In this document: positions 25,493 to 34,343 of the stretch, one piece after another
Position numbering within the stretch: position 1 is the first letter of the stretch
How the letters are laid out: each line of letters starts with the position of its first letter
Assembly (NCBI GenBank): GCA_030835305.1
Contig: JAURPJ010000017.1
Span: 1-60,959, forward strand
Reading direction: 5' to 3'
DNA: 60,959 nucleotides
Origin: Verrucomicrobiota bacterium
GTDB lineage: Bacteria; Verrucomicrobiota; Verrucomicrobiia; Verrucomicrobiales; Akkermansiaceae
Notes under the pieces: generated by a model
Databases searched by the model: none
The model's input: only the letters and a program-made list of their open reading frames with translations
What the model was told of the DNA's origin: nothing
Translations under genes and position numbers: made by a program

Positions 25493-26806
25493 ATGCGTAT
25501 TTTCATTTTTTCAATTATTCTTAATGTTTCAGTTTTCGGTCAAGATCACTGGCCCTCGTTCCGAGGGGCCGAATCTCGAGGGATTTCTGAAAATGCTGAT
25601 CTCCCAGACACCTGGTCGGCCACTAAAAATGTCGCCTGGAAAACCGATATCCCTGGTCGTGGTTGGTCTTCCCCCATTGTTTGGGGCACAAAGGTATTTT
25701 TAACGACTGTTGTCAACCAGGGCGAAAGCGAGAGCCCAAAAAAGGGGCTCTACTTCGGCGGAAACCGTCTCAAAATCCCCGAGTCTATCCACCTTTGGAA
25801 AGTGATCTGCCTAGATCTTAAGTCTGGTGAAATCCTGTGGAACAAGGACGTTCACAAAGGAAAGCCCAAATCCTCTATTCACCTCAAGAATTCCTACGCC
25901 TCCGAAACCCCGGTCACTGATGGCGAACTTGTCTACTGTTACTTTGGCAGCTTGGGACTCTACGCCATGGACTTCGAAGGCAAAGTCGTTTGGTCCCACA
26001 AAGTCACAGCTTATCCAACTCGCTACGGTTGGGGAACGGCTTCCTCTCCAATCCTTCACAAAGACCGGATCTATCTCGTCAACGACAATGAAGAAACATC
26101 TTATCTCATCGCATTAGACAAAAAGACCGGTGAAGAAATCTGGAAAACTTCTCGTGACGAAAAATCCAATTGGTCCAATCCCTACATTTGGGAAAACAAG
26201 CTACGAACTGAAATCATCGTACCGGGCTCTGGCCGCACTCGTTCCTACGATCTGGACGGAAAGGAACTTTGGTCCTTCAAGGGAATGTCTAGCATTACGA
26301 TTGCTACACCTTATGCTCACGACGGTCTTCTCTATATATCCTCCGGATACGTTGGTGACAGCAAGCGCCCACTCTACGCAATCAGACCTGGCGCTAGGGG
26401 TGATATATCGGTCAATTCAAAAGAAACCTCGAATGATTTCATCGCTTGGAGCAACTGGAAAGCGGCTCCTTACAACCCCTCCACTCTTCTCTATCGGAAC
26501 CAAATTTACGTCCTGCTCGACCGTGGCTACCTCTCCACCTTAAACCCTAAGACCGGAACTACGATATACGGCAAACAACGCCTGCCCGGCTCCACCGGAT
26601 TCACCGCATCACCCTGGGCATATCACGGGAAAATTTTCTGCTTCAACGAAGACGGAGGCACCAATGTCTGTGAGGCTGGTAAGAGCTTCAAACTTTTGCA
26701 TACCAACCAATTGGCCGAAGATGATATGGGGATGGCCACTCCTGCGATTGCCGGTAAAAATCTCCTCATCCGCACCTCTGCTCGCATTTATTGTATTCGG
26801 AAATAG
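25493..26806 (+). CDS. exported PQQ-type beta-propeller (BamB-like) protein
   Basis: ATG 25493 is chosen for the signal peptide MRIFIFSIILNVSVFGQ (437 residues); a GTG at 25478 is in frame upstream. After DHWPSFRGAESRGIS, a hallmark of planctomycete/verrucomicrobial PQQ-binding-like repeat proteins, come propeller blades: VICLDLKSGEILWNK, LYAMDFEGKVVWSHK, LIALDKKTGEEIWKT, SYDLDGKELWSFKG and LSTLNPKTG. The fold is an eight-bladed propeller like BamB. True PQQ-dehydrogenase catalytic residues are not evident, so it is probably a binding or scaffold protein rather than an oxidoreductase. It stands alone, with a more AT-rich codon choice than the flanking regions. Confidence 0.85.
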   Translation: MRIFIFSIILNVSVFGQDHWPSFRGAESRGISENADLPDTWSATKNVAWKTDIPGRGWSSPIVWGTKVFLTTVVNQGESESPKKGLYFGGNRLKIPESIHLWKVICLDLKSGEILWNKDVHKGKPKSSIHLKNSYASETPVTDGELVYCYFGSLGLYAMDFEGKVVWSHKVTAYPTRYGWGTASSPILHKDRIYLVNDNEETSYLIALDKKTGEEIWKTSRDEKSNWSNPYIWENKLRTEIIVPGSGRTRSYDLDGKELWSFKGMSSITIATPYAHDGLLYISSGYVGDSKRPLYAIRPGARGDISVNSKETSNDFIAWSNWKAAPYNPSTLLYRNQIYVLLDRGYLSTLNPKTGTTIYGKQRLPGSTGFTASPWAYHGKIFCFNEDGGTNVCEAGKSFKLLHTNQLAEDDMGMATPAIAGKNLLIRTSARIYCIRK

Positions 26807-26980
26807 TTCTATTCAAGCTGCCACTTTGGCCCAAAAAGAGAACAGAGGCATAGGTGATTTAATCATCTGAATTATCAATAGATATTCGGTGTTATGCTAC
26901 AATGCCTATAAATTTGGCTCATAATTGTCAGCCCATCTTCAAGCTTGCTACTTTTCCGGGCGTTTCATACCATTTACCCC

Positions 26981-28930
26981 ATGTCGACAAGTAAAACTAA
27001 ACGTTTTAGACCTAATTTATTCATTATCCTTCTGAGCGCGCTGGGGGCTAGCGCTCATGCTCAAACAATTGGATTCACCAACGGATTTGAGATTACAAAC
27101 TGGGAGAACACCGAGATTCTTGCAACCGACCAAGTCGTTTCCGACGGCTTTACGGACATGTTCCAAAGCGACCTTGATGGTGCTGCGCAGAGCGCTGAAT
27201 TCACTTACAATGTTAGCCTACCCGGTGGCGGGGTGAGCAACCGCACCGCAGACTTCACTATCACGCTAGCGAACGATGCAGAAATTACTTTTGATTGGGA
27301 ATTCACCGGGATGCACGCTTGGTGGCAGGCCTTTGCAGAATTTCGAATCATTGTAAACGACGAGGTCATAGAAAGTCCTGTCGATCTCACTACCACCTCA
27401 GGAGGTTATTTTTTCAACGGCTTTGACCAACAAGTTATCGTTAAAGCAGGAGATAAATTTGGATTCCGTATCGGTGGTCAAAACTTTGATTCAACCTCGA
27501 CTCTTAATGGTAAGCTAATCGTAAGCAACTTCCGAGTTGTTCAAGAGGGTGAGAGTGATGCAGACAGGGATGGTCTCCCAGATATCTGGGAAATAAAATA
27601 TGGTTTGAACAACAATGATGACGGATCGGTCGACATCAAAAATGGCCCCAACGGTGACCCTGATAATGATGGGCTCAATAATCTTGGGGAGCTCCAATCG
27701 GAGACCGACCCAACTTTAGCAGACACCGACTCTGATGGCCTAAGTGACAAGGTCGAGGATGGTGGTGGGACCTTCGTAAGCGCGAGCAAAACTGGAACGA
27801 GTCCTATTAATGCTGACTCCGATAATGATGGCCTCCTCGATGGCGTCGAAAACCCTCTCCTTGATTTTGTAAATGCTGACCAAACTGGAACTAACCCACA
27901 TATTGCCGATACCGACGGCGATGGCGTGAATGATGGGATCGAAGTTTCCGTTGGTCGCAATCCTACGGAAGCTGAAACAACAGGAACACGCGACGGGATT
28001 ATCGCCAACTTTGATGATGCCGGTGAAAAGTATACCGAAGAGGCACTTCGAGGAGCACCTGTCGGGAGACTCGTAGCTGCTAACGCCGAATCTGACGGCT
28101 CCTACTACCAACTTCTACAGACAATAGGTAACTTGGGAAACTACATCTCTTTTGAATCTGAAGAGGACTACACAGGTTGGCAGAACTTCTCCTTCACAAT
28201 GGATTTCCTCGCAAGCGAAGTTGCAGCAGATGGCTGGGGAATCAATTTTCTTTCCACCGCTGACAATGGCGATTCTGGTGTGGTTCAGGGTATCGGAAAC
28301 GAAGAGGATGGGACTGTGGATAACTCTTTTGGAGTAGGGTTCAAGACCTTCCAATCAACCGAAGCCTCAATTACCTGGGATGGAATTGATGCGAGTGGAA
28401 GATTTCCATTTTCTTTACCCACTGATTCTTGGGCTTCGCTCTCGATTGATGTCGACCGTGATTCTGGAACCAATAGTGCCCTCGTTGATGTCAAAATGTA
28501 TACCGACCGTAACGGTCAGGGGGAGGTTGAAAACATCTTCACTGACTTCGAGATTAAAGATATGGACCTGCAAGATTTCCGAGTCCAGGTGATGGGGCGC
28601 ACTGGTGGCTCAAGTATGAACCTCGCGATTGATAATCTTGTTCTTCTTGTTGATGGAGGATCAAGTGCCAAACCTCTCGAAATCATTGCGGTTAGCACTG
28701 AAGTTGAGGCAGGTGGACAAACGCAAGCAGTAACCGTAACGTGGAATTCCAAGGAAGGCCGCACCTACAGTATTTTGGCAACTGACGACCTCAGCGAAGG
28801 TAACCTAGACTTGTGGGAAGAACTGGATGACGGTTTTGCTGCCGCTGCCGGAGAAATAACCACTTCGTTCACTGAAGTCGGTGTTCCTATTGAAACCAAA
28901 AAGCGTTTCTACGTTGTTCTTATCCCTTAA
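26981..28930 (+). CDS. secreted thrombospondin-type-3/lectin-like protein
   Basis: ATG 26981 gives a signal peptide (about 1-27, LLSALGASAHAQ); 649 residues. Order: a beta-sandwich at about 28-190 (FDWEFTGMHAWWQAFAEFRI); four thrombospondin-type-3 Ca-binding repeats at about 193-335 (DADRDGLPDIWE, DPDNDGLNNLGE, DTDSDGLSDKVE, DSDNDGLLDGVE, DTDGDGVNDGIE); a lectin-like domain at about 345-560, homologous to the N-terminus of CotH protein 3 (VMGRTGGSSMNLAIDNLVLL); and the shared C-terminal module (VTVTWNSKEGRTYSILATDD, ending FYVVLIP). It is probably an adhesive surface protein. A truncated second copy lies 1.8 kb upstream, so the locus has duplicated. Confidence 0.85.
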   Translation: MSTSKTKRFRPNLFIILLSALGASAHAQTIGFTNGFEITNWENTEILATDQVVSDGFTDMFQSDLDGAAQSAEFTYNVSLPGGGVSNRTADFTITLANDAEITFDWEFTGMHAWWQAFAEFRIIVNDEVIESPVDLTTTSGGYFFNGFDQQVIVKAGDKFGFRIGGQNFDSTSTLNGKLIVSNFRVVQEGESDADRDGLPDIWEIKYGLNNNDDGSVDIKNGPNGDPDNDGLNNLGELQSETDPTLADTDSDGLSDKVEDGGGTFVSASKTGTSPINADSDNDGLLDGVENPLLDFVNADQTGTNPHIADTDGDGVNDGIEVSVGRNPTEAETTGTRDGIIANFDDAGEKYTEEALRGAPVGRLVAANAESDGSYYQLLQTIGNLGNYISFESEEDYTGWQNFSFTMDFLASEVAADGWGINFLSTADNGDSGVVQGIGNEEDGTVDNSFGVGFKTFQSTEASITWDGIDASGRFPFSLPTDSWASLSIDVDRDSGTNSALVDVKMYTDRNGQGEVENIFTDFEIKDMDLQDFRVQVMGRTGGSSMNLAIDNLVLLVDGGSSAKPLEIIAVSTEVEAGGQTQAVTVTWNSKEGRTYSILATDDLSEGNLDLWEELDDGFAAAAGEITTSFTEVGVPIETKKRFYVVLIP

Positions 28931-29111
28931 TAGGATTCGACAATAAGAACACCCTTTACCCAAAACGGCTCTGCTTAATCAGCAAATGGTTTTCTGCCCC
29001 TATTCGATCTATCCCCTATTTTTCTTGTCTGTATTTATAACTCACTGAATTCCGATTCACTCCGCCAGGTTGATCGGCATCTTAATGTCTATTCCCCTGC
29101 CCGCATCCTCC

Positions 29112-30101
29112 TTAAGGTGAGTATCTCACGGCCTTTACAACGTTCGGCTTATCAGAAAAATAACCATGGACGTTAAGGATAATTTCATCATCTCGCCCAT
29201 ACTGCGCACGATACTGCTCAATCACGGCGGTGATATCGATCACAAGTTTTTCTGATACCAGCCCACGGCAAAAATCACCATTGCCATTATGCTTAAGCCA
29301 CAAATTTGCCTGTGCGGGAAACGACTCATCGAAAAGGAACGGGCTCATGAAAACTTCGAATTCATGTTCTTCGCAACCTCCACCGTAATTAACATCAAGC
29401 GTGAGCAGACAATCGTCTAGCGAAGCTTCTTCGAGAACAAATGGATCAAGCTGAAAAGTTTCTGGCTCGTCGTCACTAATATTGACCGGAATCGTAGCTC
29501 CACCATTAATTCTCACCCTGTAGTATTCTGAGCCAACTTTTCTCCGTTTAAACCTCACTGAAAGCGTATGTCCCTCCGTAAAATCTTGGGAGATTTCCTC
29601 TAATTGTTCGACCTTAGTCCATTCACTTAAATTTCCCGACACTTCGACAGTCACATCTGGAACAGGAAAGTCAGCAACATAGTCTAAACCATCAAATTTC
29701 AGAACCTTTGATACCGGGTCGAAAGAACCAAGAAGTATCGGTCCACCAAAGAGACGTGCTTCGATCGTGTGTTCGTCTACAATCCTATAGGTGCCAGCCT
29801 GTATAAAATCAAACTGAAACCATTCAAAGGTCCCATCGCTATTCCATTGTAATTGATGTCTTGTTGTCCCTGGATTTGGAATCCCCGGCGGTGCATCTAT
29901 TGTAAATTCCTTTTTTGAACGATAACTTTCATCTTTCCAATCAAGTGGAGAAGAGAGACGAACCGATAAATCGACAATGCCCTCGCTTAGTGAGGTTCTG
30001 AGCACTCGCGTCTCAACCTGACTGGCTTCCGCGACCGTCTGATTCAGAGCCACGAGGAAAAGTGAGGTAATGCAACAATATAAGATTTTTGATGGGGCCA
30101 T
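29112..30101 (-). CDS. secreted protein of unknown function with a GGC-EHEFEVF domain
   Basis: A 329-residue protein with a signal peptide (about 1-26). The middle part carries the shared beta module in an internal position (VTVEVSGNLSEWTKVEQL, then EYYRVRINGG). The C-terminal 110 residues form a separate domain with DCLLTLDVNYGGGCEEHEFE and GDFCRGLVSEKLVIDITAVI. A similar GGC...H.F pattern occurs in uncharacterised bacterial lipoproteins; its conserved Cys and His may bind metal or form a disulfide (inference). Repeat copy D begins seven bases upstream of the start codon, so the leader RNA would contain the repeat complement. Confidence 0.7.
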   Translation of the reverse strand: MAPSKILYCCITSLFLVALNQTVAEASQVETRVLRTSLSEGIVDLSVRLSSPLDWKDESYRSKKEFTIDAPPGIPNPGTTRHQLQWNSDGTFEWFQFDFIQAGTYRIVDEHTIEARLFGGPILLGSFDPVSKVLKFDGLDYVADFPVPDVTVEVSGNLSEWTKVEQLEEISQDFTEGHTLSVRFKRRKVGSEYYRVRINGGATIPVNISDDEPETFQLDPFVLEEASLDDCLLTLDVNYGGGCEEHEFEVFMSPFLFDESFPAQANLWLKHNGNGDFCRGLVSEKLVIDITAVIEQYRAQYGRDDEIILNVHGYFSDKPNVVKAVRYSP

Positions 30102-30107
30102 CGCTAG

Positions 30108-30190
30108 GTTACCAGGAATTTTCTTTTGAGGTGGAGCGTCTTAGGGCGTTTTGAGTGAATCGGAGAGGGGGAGAAAGGGGGCGCTGATTC
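30108..30190 (+). repeat. dispersed intergenic repeat, copy D
   Basis: GTTACCAGGAATTTTC, TTTTGAGGTGGAG, hairpin CGTC-TTAG-GGCG, then TTTTGAGTGAATCGG and AGAGGGGGAGAAAGGGGG. It abuts the start of the minus-strand 29112-30101 gene and lies between it and the DUF1501 operon. Confidence 0.85.
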
Positions 30191-30270
30191 AAGCCGCTAG
30201 TGCGATTGGTTCGGTAGGAAAAGAGATGTCATTTGGGGTTTGGAAGTCGAGGCATTAACCAGGTCTTCGG

Positions 30271-31716
30271 TCAGGCAATAAGATCATGGACCACGTGGCC
30301 ATGAACGTCGGTGAGACGATAGTCACGCCCAGAATAGCGGTAGGTGAGCTTCTCGTGATCAAGGCCCATGAGGTGGAGAATTGTCGCATTCATATCGTGA
30401 ACGTGGACGCGGTCCTCGACGGCTGATAATCCAAACTCATCGGTGGCACCGTAGCTAAAGCCTTTCTTGACTCCTCCGCCTGCCATCCAGGTCGTATAGC
30501 CGTAATGGTCGTGGTCGCGGCCTTTTTTTCCTTCGGAAGTGGGCGCACGCCCAAATTCTCCACCCCAGACGACAAGCGTCTCATCGAGCAAACCACGTCC
30601 GTCAAGATCTTTTAGCAAAGCCGCAATCCCCTGATCACAAGCTTTCGCAAGCTTCGCATGACCGCCTTTGATATCGCCGTGACCGGTGTCCCAAGCAATA
30701 TCGTATCCGTCGATAGAATGTGAGAGCTGAACGACGCGCACGCCCTCCTCGACTAGGCGTCGGGCAATGAGGCAGCCTTTGGCAAATTCGCTCTCCCCAT
30801 AAAGTTTCCGGGTTTCCTCACTCTCCTTTGCAACGTCGAAGACTTCCGGCACTGAGAACTGCATCCGGAAAGCCATCTCCATAGCCTGGATCCCAGCCTC
30901 GAGGTTTTGGTCCTGCTCGAGACGCTCAAGGTGCAGCTTGTTGATCTTCGTCAAGAGATCAGCCTGCTTTCGCTGCTCCTCTCGTGAAAGATTCGAGTTT
31001 TTCAAATCACGAATCACGGCATCCGGCTTCATGTTCTGAATATTGACGTATGAACCTGCGTAAGCCCCAGGCAAGAAGGCATTTCCCCAATTGGCGAGCT
31101 TCCCCCGCGGCTGGGCCCGCGGAGACATCGCCACGAATCCTGGAAGATTTTCGGTTTCCGCACCAAGTCCATAGGTCAGCCAAGATCCCATGCTCGGGCG
31201 GTTAGGCTGCAGGGCCCCAAGGTTGGTCATAAGAATACCACCGGCATGCTCGGGGATATCGGTATGCATCGAGTGGACGAAAGAGATGTCGTCAACACAC
31301 TTTGCGACCTCTGGAAAAATGTCGCTGACCCACTTGCCACATTCACCGTATTGTTTGAATCCAAACGGCGAGGGCATGAGGCCCATTTTGGTATTCCGAA
31401 GAGATTTCCGATCGACACTTTCGGGACGCTCCCCAGCATGTTTCGCAAGTAACGGCTTGTAGTCAAAGGTATCCACCTGCGACGGTCCTCCAGGCATGAA
31501 AAGCTGGATGAGCCGCTTTGCCTTTGGCGCGAAATGAGGTTTCTTTGGAGCGAGGGGATTCGCGAAATCTTCAGCGCCAAAAGCGTTGTTTCCAAACATG
31601 CTCGCTAATCCGATGCTACCAATTCCCGCCCCCATTTTTGCGAGTGCCTCCCGACGGGTGATTTGAGATTGCATCGCCCGGCGGCGATACGCCAGTTCGT
31701 GTTCGAGGAATTTCAT
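30271..31716 (-). CDS. DUF1501 family exported protein
   Basis: A 481-residue protein with a Tat-like start (SQITRREALAKMGAGIGSIG) and the full DUF1501 pattern: RLIQLFMPGGPSQVDTFDYK, then FVHSMHTDIPEHAGG, VVQLSHSIDGYDIAWDTG, HGDIKGGHAKLAKACDQG, WGGEFGRAPTSEG, KGRDHDHYGYTTWMAGGGVK and the LTDVHGHVVHDLI end. DUF1501 is distantly related to the alkaline phosphatase/sulfatase fold and is nearly always paired with DUF1549/1553 cytochromes, as here (four bases after that gene). The metal-binding residues (Asp/His) of the fold seem present. It is thought to work on the cell surface in polysaccharide or other polymer breakdown, but the reaction is unknown. Confidence 0.92.
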   Translation of the reverse strand: MKFLEHELAYRRRAMQSQITRREALAKMGAGIGSIGLASMFGNNAFGAEDFANPLAPKKPHFAPKAKRLIQLFMPGGPSQVDTFDYKPLLAKHAGERPESVDRKSLRNTKMGLMPSPFGFKQYGECGKWVSDIFPEVAKCVDDISFVHSMHTDIPEHAGGILMTNLGALQPNRPSMGSWLTYGLGAETENLPGFVAMSPRAQPRGKLANWGNAFLPGAYAGSYVNIQNMKPDAVIRDLKNSNLSREEQRKQADLLTKINKLHLERLEQDQNLEAGIQAMEMAFRMQFSVPEVFDVAKESEETRKLYGESEFAKGCLIARRLVEEGVRVVQLSHSIDGYDIAWDTGHGDIKGGHAKLAKACDQGIAALLKDLDGRGLLDETLVVWGGEFGRAPTSEGKKGRDHDHYGYTTWMAGGGVKKGFSYGATDEFGLSAVEDRVHVHDMNATILHLMGLDHEKLTYRYSGRDYRLTDVHGHVVHDLIA

Positions 31717-31720
31717 AATA

Positions 31721-34066
31721 CTACTGGATCTGAATGAGTTCGTGGGCGCTTAACAAAACTTGTGCATATTGATGCCAACTTTTGGGACTTGGCTTATCGC
31801 CGAGCCATTGCTTCCCAAGCTCAGTTTCGGCAGGATCTGGGTAGCGAGAATAAAGCTGCTGATAAGCTTTTTTGATTCGGTCGCGAATTGGCACCTTTAA
31901 GCCGTTCAGATGATCGCCCAAGGTTCTCGCTCGCTCGTTCATAAAAGGACTATTCATCATAAAGAGATATTGCTGAGGGACAGTGCTGGTTGGGCGGGAC
32001 GCGCTTGTGGAAACCGCCGCCGGAAAATCGAAAAGACGCAGGAAGGCATCGGACTCAAAACGGTCGCCAGTGCGGCTAATGGTCGCGTAGAGAGTACGGC
32101 GCTTACTCCGTAGAATCTCCCCATCGGGGTTCCCCCCAACTCTTTGATCAAGTTCGCCAGTGACAGCGAGCAAGGAATCACGCCACGCTTCGACCTCGAG
32201 CCGGCGAGGGTTCATTCGCCACAGGAAGCGATTGTCACCATCCACTGTGAATTTTTCTTTGTCAAATCGGCTGCTCATTTGCCAGGTCGACGAAAGCTTG
32301 ATCTGGCGATGAAGCCGTTTCAGCGACCACCCATGTTCGACAAAATCGTGGGCGAGCCAGTCGAGTAGTTGGGGATGTGTTGGTTTTTCACCTAGAACCC
32401 CAAAGTTACTTGGAGTTCTCACTAAGGCTTTGCCAAAATGCCATTGCCAGACCCGGTTGACGATGACCCGAGCAGTGAGGGGATTGTCTGGAGCAGTCAC
32501 GGATTGGGCCAGTTCGCGGCGACCACTCCCCTCGGTATAGAGTGGTGGCGATTCTCCAGCGAGAATCTGGATGAATCGGCGAGGAACCAGTTCTCCCTTC
32601 TTTCGCAAATCCCCCCTCAGGGCAACATGCATGTTGTTCTTGCCAGTCTCTTGAAGAACATGAGCAGTCTCATATTTTTTCGGAGCTACTTTCTTCAAAC
32701 GATCCAACTCGGCACGCATCTTAGCGACCTTCTTCTTAGCCTCTTCCCCCATCGATTTCTCGATGTCTTTCCGCTCGATCTTCAGCCGTTTGCTTTCGTC
32801 ATTAAGGAACTGATTGAGGGCATTATTCTGGTTTTTGATTGCGTCCTGACCTTCCCTGTAGGCGTCAACAACAGCTTGAGGAACGAGAGGGTGCTCGCCA
32901 ATCCGAGTGTTCTTGAAAATTCCAGCGATCGCGTAGTAGTCCTGCGTCGTGATAGGATCGAACTTATGGTCATGACATCTCGCGCAAGCAGTAGTTAAGC
33001 CAAGGAAAGCCCGGGAAAAGGTATCAACCCGGTCCGAAAGAGTCTCGGCTTGGGCCTGCGCTTTGGCCTCCGGGTCGCCCCCATCAGAGGTGTAACTCGG
33101 GCCAACTACGAAGAACCCAGTCGCTACCGGGTCCGGATGATCATCGATGATATCCCCCGAAATTTGACGGGAAACAAACTCGTTATACGGCATGTCAGAA
33201 TTCAGGGCATTGACAACCCAGTCACGATATCGCCAGGCATCTGGCAGCGCCCTATTATCACCAAATCCACCCAGGCCATCGCTGTAACGTGCAACGTCGA
33301 GCCAATGTCTTGCCCAACGTTCGCCGTAATGATCCGAGGCTAAAAGTCGGTCGACAACTTTCTCAAAAGCATTTGCCGCTGCGTCCTGGCGAAACTCCTC
33401 GACTTGTTCCGGTGTCGGCGGCAGCCCCGTCAAATCAAGATAGGCCCGGCGTATGAGAATCCGCTTTTCAGCAGACGCATTCGGCTCGAGTTTCTTTGCT
33501 TCAAGTTTTGAAAGTGTGTAGTGATCGATTGGCGACCGAGGCCAGGAGCGATTTTCGACTGGCGGCAAGTCGGATTTAGCAACCGGTTTGAATGACCAAT
33601 GCTGCCGACGGAAACGATCCCAATCGTAGGCTTCCTTAGGCCGAACTTGAGCGATTTCGGAGGTCGACTCCGCCCTGGGCCAGGGAGCACCCATCTTGAC
33701 CCAATCGGTCAAGATTTTGATTTGTCCATCCTTTAATTTGCCCTTCGGGGGCATCTCCATGTCTTCGTTGCGATAATTCACCGCTTCGACGAGAAAGCTT
33801 TTCGACGGATCTCCCGGTGTGAGAGCAGATCCTGAATCTCCTCCCTTCAGGAGCCCCTCCCGTGAATCGAGAAAAAGCCCTGCTTTCAATTTGCCTTTTT
33901 CCTCTGCCTCGGCCGAGTGACAGCGATAACACTTGTCGGCGAGAAGCGGCCGCACTTTATACTCGAAGAATTCAAGTTGTTCGGCGTTCGGCGTCGCCGT
34001 GTCGACCGCAACAGCCAAAGAAACCCCAAAAAAGTTGGCGATTAAAACGATCGAACCCACTTTCAT
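31721..34066 (-). CDS. PSCyt1-DUF1549-DUF1553 cytochrome c-type protein
   Basis: A 781-residue exported protein (signal peptide about 1-21). PSCyt1 domain with a c-type haem site CYRCH (about 46-50) and KAGLFLDSREGLLKGGDSGS. DUF1549 begins with SPIDHYTLSKLEAKKLEPNA and includes AYLDLTGLPPTPEQ and a second haem site, CARCHDHKFDP. DUF1553 (PSD1) carries NPLTARVIVNRVWQWHFGKA, then GEKPTHPQLLDWLAHDFVEH. A coiled-coil-like insert of about 60 residues (NQFLNDESKRLKIERKDIEK) sits between them. First gene of a two-gene operon with DUF1501. Family members were first noticed in Rhodopirellula. They are presumed periplasmic redox proteins; the substrate is unknown. Repeat copy E lies 39 bases upstream of the start. 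Confidence 0.92.
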   Translation of the reverse strand: MKVGSIVLIANFFGVSLAVAVDTATPNAEQLEFFEYKVRPLLADKCYRCHSAEAEEKGKLKAGLFLDSREGLLKGGDSGSALTPGDPSKSFLVEAVNYRNEDMEMPPKGKLKDGQIKILTDWVKMGAPWPRAESTSEIAQVRPKEAYDWDRFRRQHWSFKPVAKSDLPPVENRSWPRSPIDHYTLSKLEAKKLEPNASAEKRILIRRAYLDLTGLPPTPEQVEEFRQDAAANAFEKVVDRLLASDHYGERWARHWLDVARYSDGLGGFGDNRALPDAWRYRDWVVNALNSDMPYNEFVSRQISGDIIDDHPDPVATGFFVVGPSYTSDGGDPEAKAQAQAETLSDRVDTFSRAFLGLTTACARCHDHKFDPITTQDYYAIAGIFKNTRIGEHPLVPQAVVDAYREGQDAIKNQNNALNQFLNDESKRLKIERKDIEKSMGEEAKKKVAKMRAELDRLKKVAPKKYETAHVLQETGKNNMHVALRGDLRKKGELVPRRFIQILAGESPPLYTEGSGRRELAQSVTAPDNPLTARVIVNRVWQWHFGKALVRTPSNFGVLGEKPTHPQLLDWLAHDFVEHGWSLKRLHRQIKLSSTWQMSSRFDKEKFTVDGDNRFLWRMNPRRLEVEAWRDSLLAVTGELDQRVGGNPDGEILRSKRRTLYATISRTGDRFESDAFLRLFDFPAAVSTSASRPTSTVPQQYLFMMNSPFMNERARTLGDHLNGLKVPIRDRIKKAYQQLYSRYPDPAETELGKQWLGDKPSPKSWHQYAQVLLSAHELIQIQ

Positions 34067-34104
34067 CCTAAGATTTTACGCTTAGAGAGCCACAATCTTT
34101 CCTG

Positions 34105-34187
34105 GTTGCTAGGAATTTGCTTAGGTGAGCGCCTCAGGGCTTCGTTGAAGGAATCGGAGAGGGGAAGATAGGGGGGTGATTTTCTTT
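34105..34187 (+). repeat. dispersed intergenic repeat, copy E
   Basis: GTTGCTAGGAATTTGC, TTAGGTGAG, hairpin CGCC-TCAG-GGC, then TTCGTTGAAGGAATCGG and AGAGGGGAAGATAGGGGGG. It lacks a few bases before the hairpin compared with B and D. Upstream of the minus-strand DUF1549/1553 operon. Confidence 0.85.
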
Positions 34188-34212
34188 CATGCCTAATTAT
34201 CTCGGAGTTCCT

Positions 34213-34341
34213 TCAGCGTAATAACAATTGAGGCATAAATTGTAGTATGAGAGCGACTCCTATGAATAATATCAAGACGATTGCAATAAATATCAGCTCC
34301 ACGCGGTTTCTATTATTATTAGGGTTGTGGTTATCGTACAT
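34213..34341 (-). CDS. 42-residue single-pass membrane protein
   Basis: Too short for most gene finders. The ATG at 34341 is followed by a polar, Asn-rich N-terminus (YDNHNPNNNRNR), one strong transmembrane helix (about 15-35, ELIFIAIVLILFIGVALIL) and a basic end (FMPQLLLR). The charge pattern (Asn/Arg before the helix) suggests a cytoplasmic N-terminus. It sits exactly between repeat copies E and F, with F starting three bases upstream of the start codon, so the repeat end forms its leader. No ribosome-binding site is obvious. Function unknown; it might be a small toxin-like or regulatory membrane peptide, or chance. Confidence 0.5.
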   Translation of the reverse strand: MYDNHNPNNNRNRVELIFIAIVLILFIGVALILQFMPQLLLR

Positions 34342-34343
34342 AT

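Noticed and set aside
27541-28111. Minus-strand frames opposite the thrombospondin-type-3 repeats
   Set aside because: Produced by the repeat composition of the true plus-strand gene.
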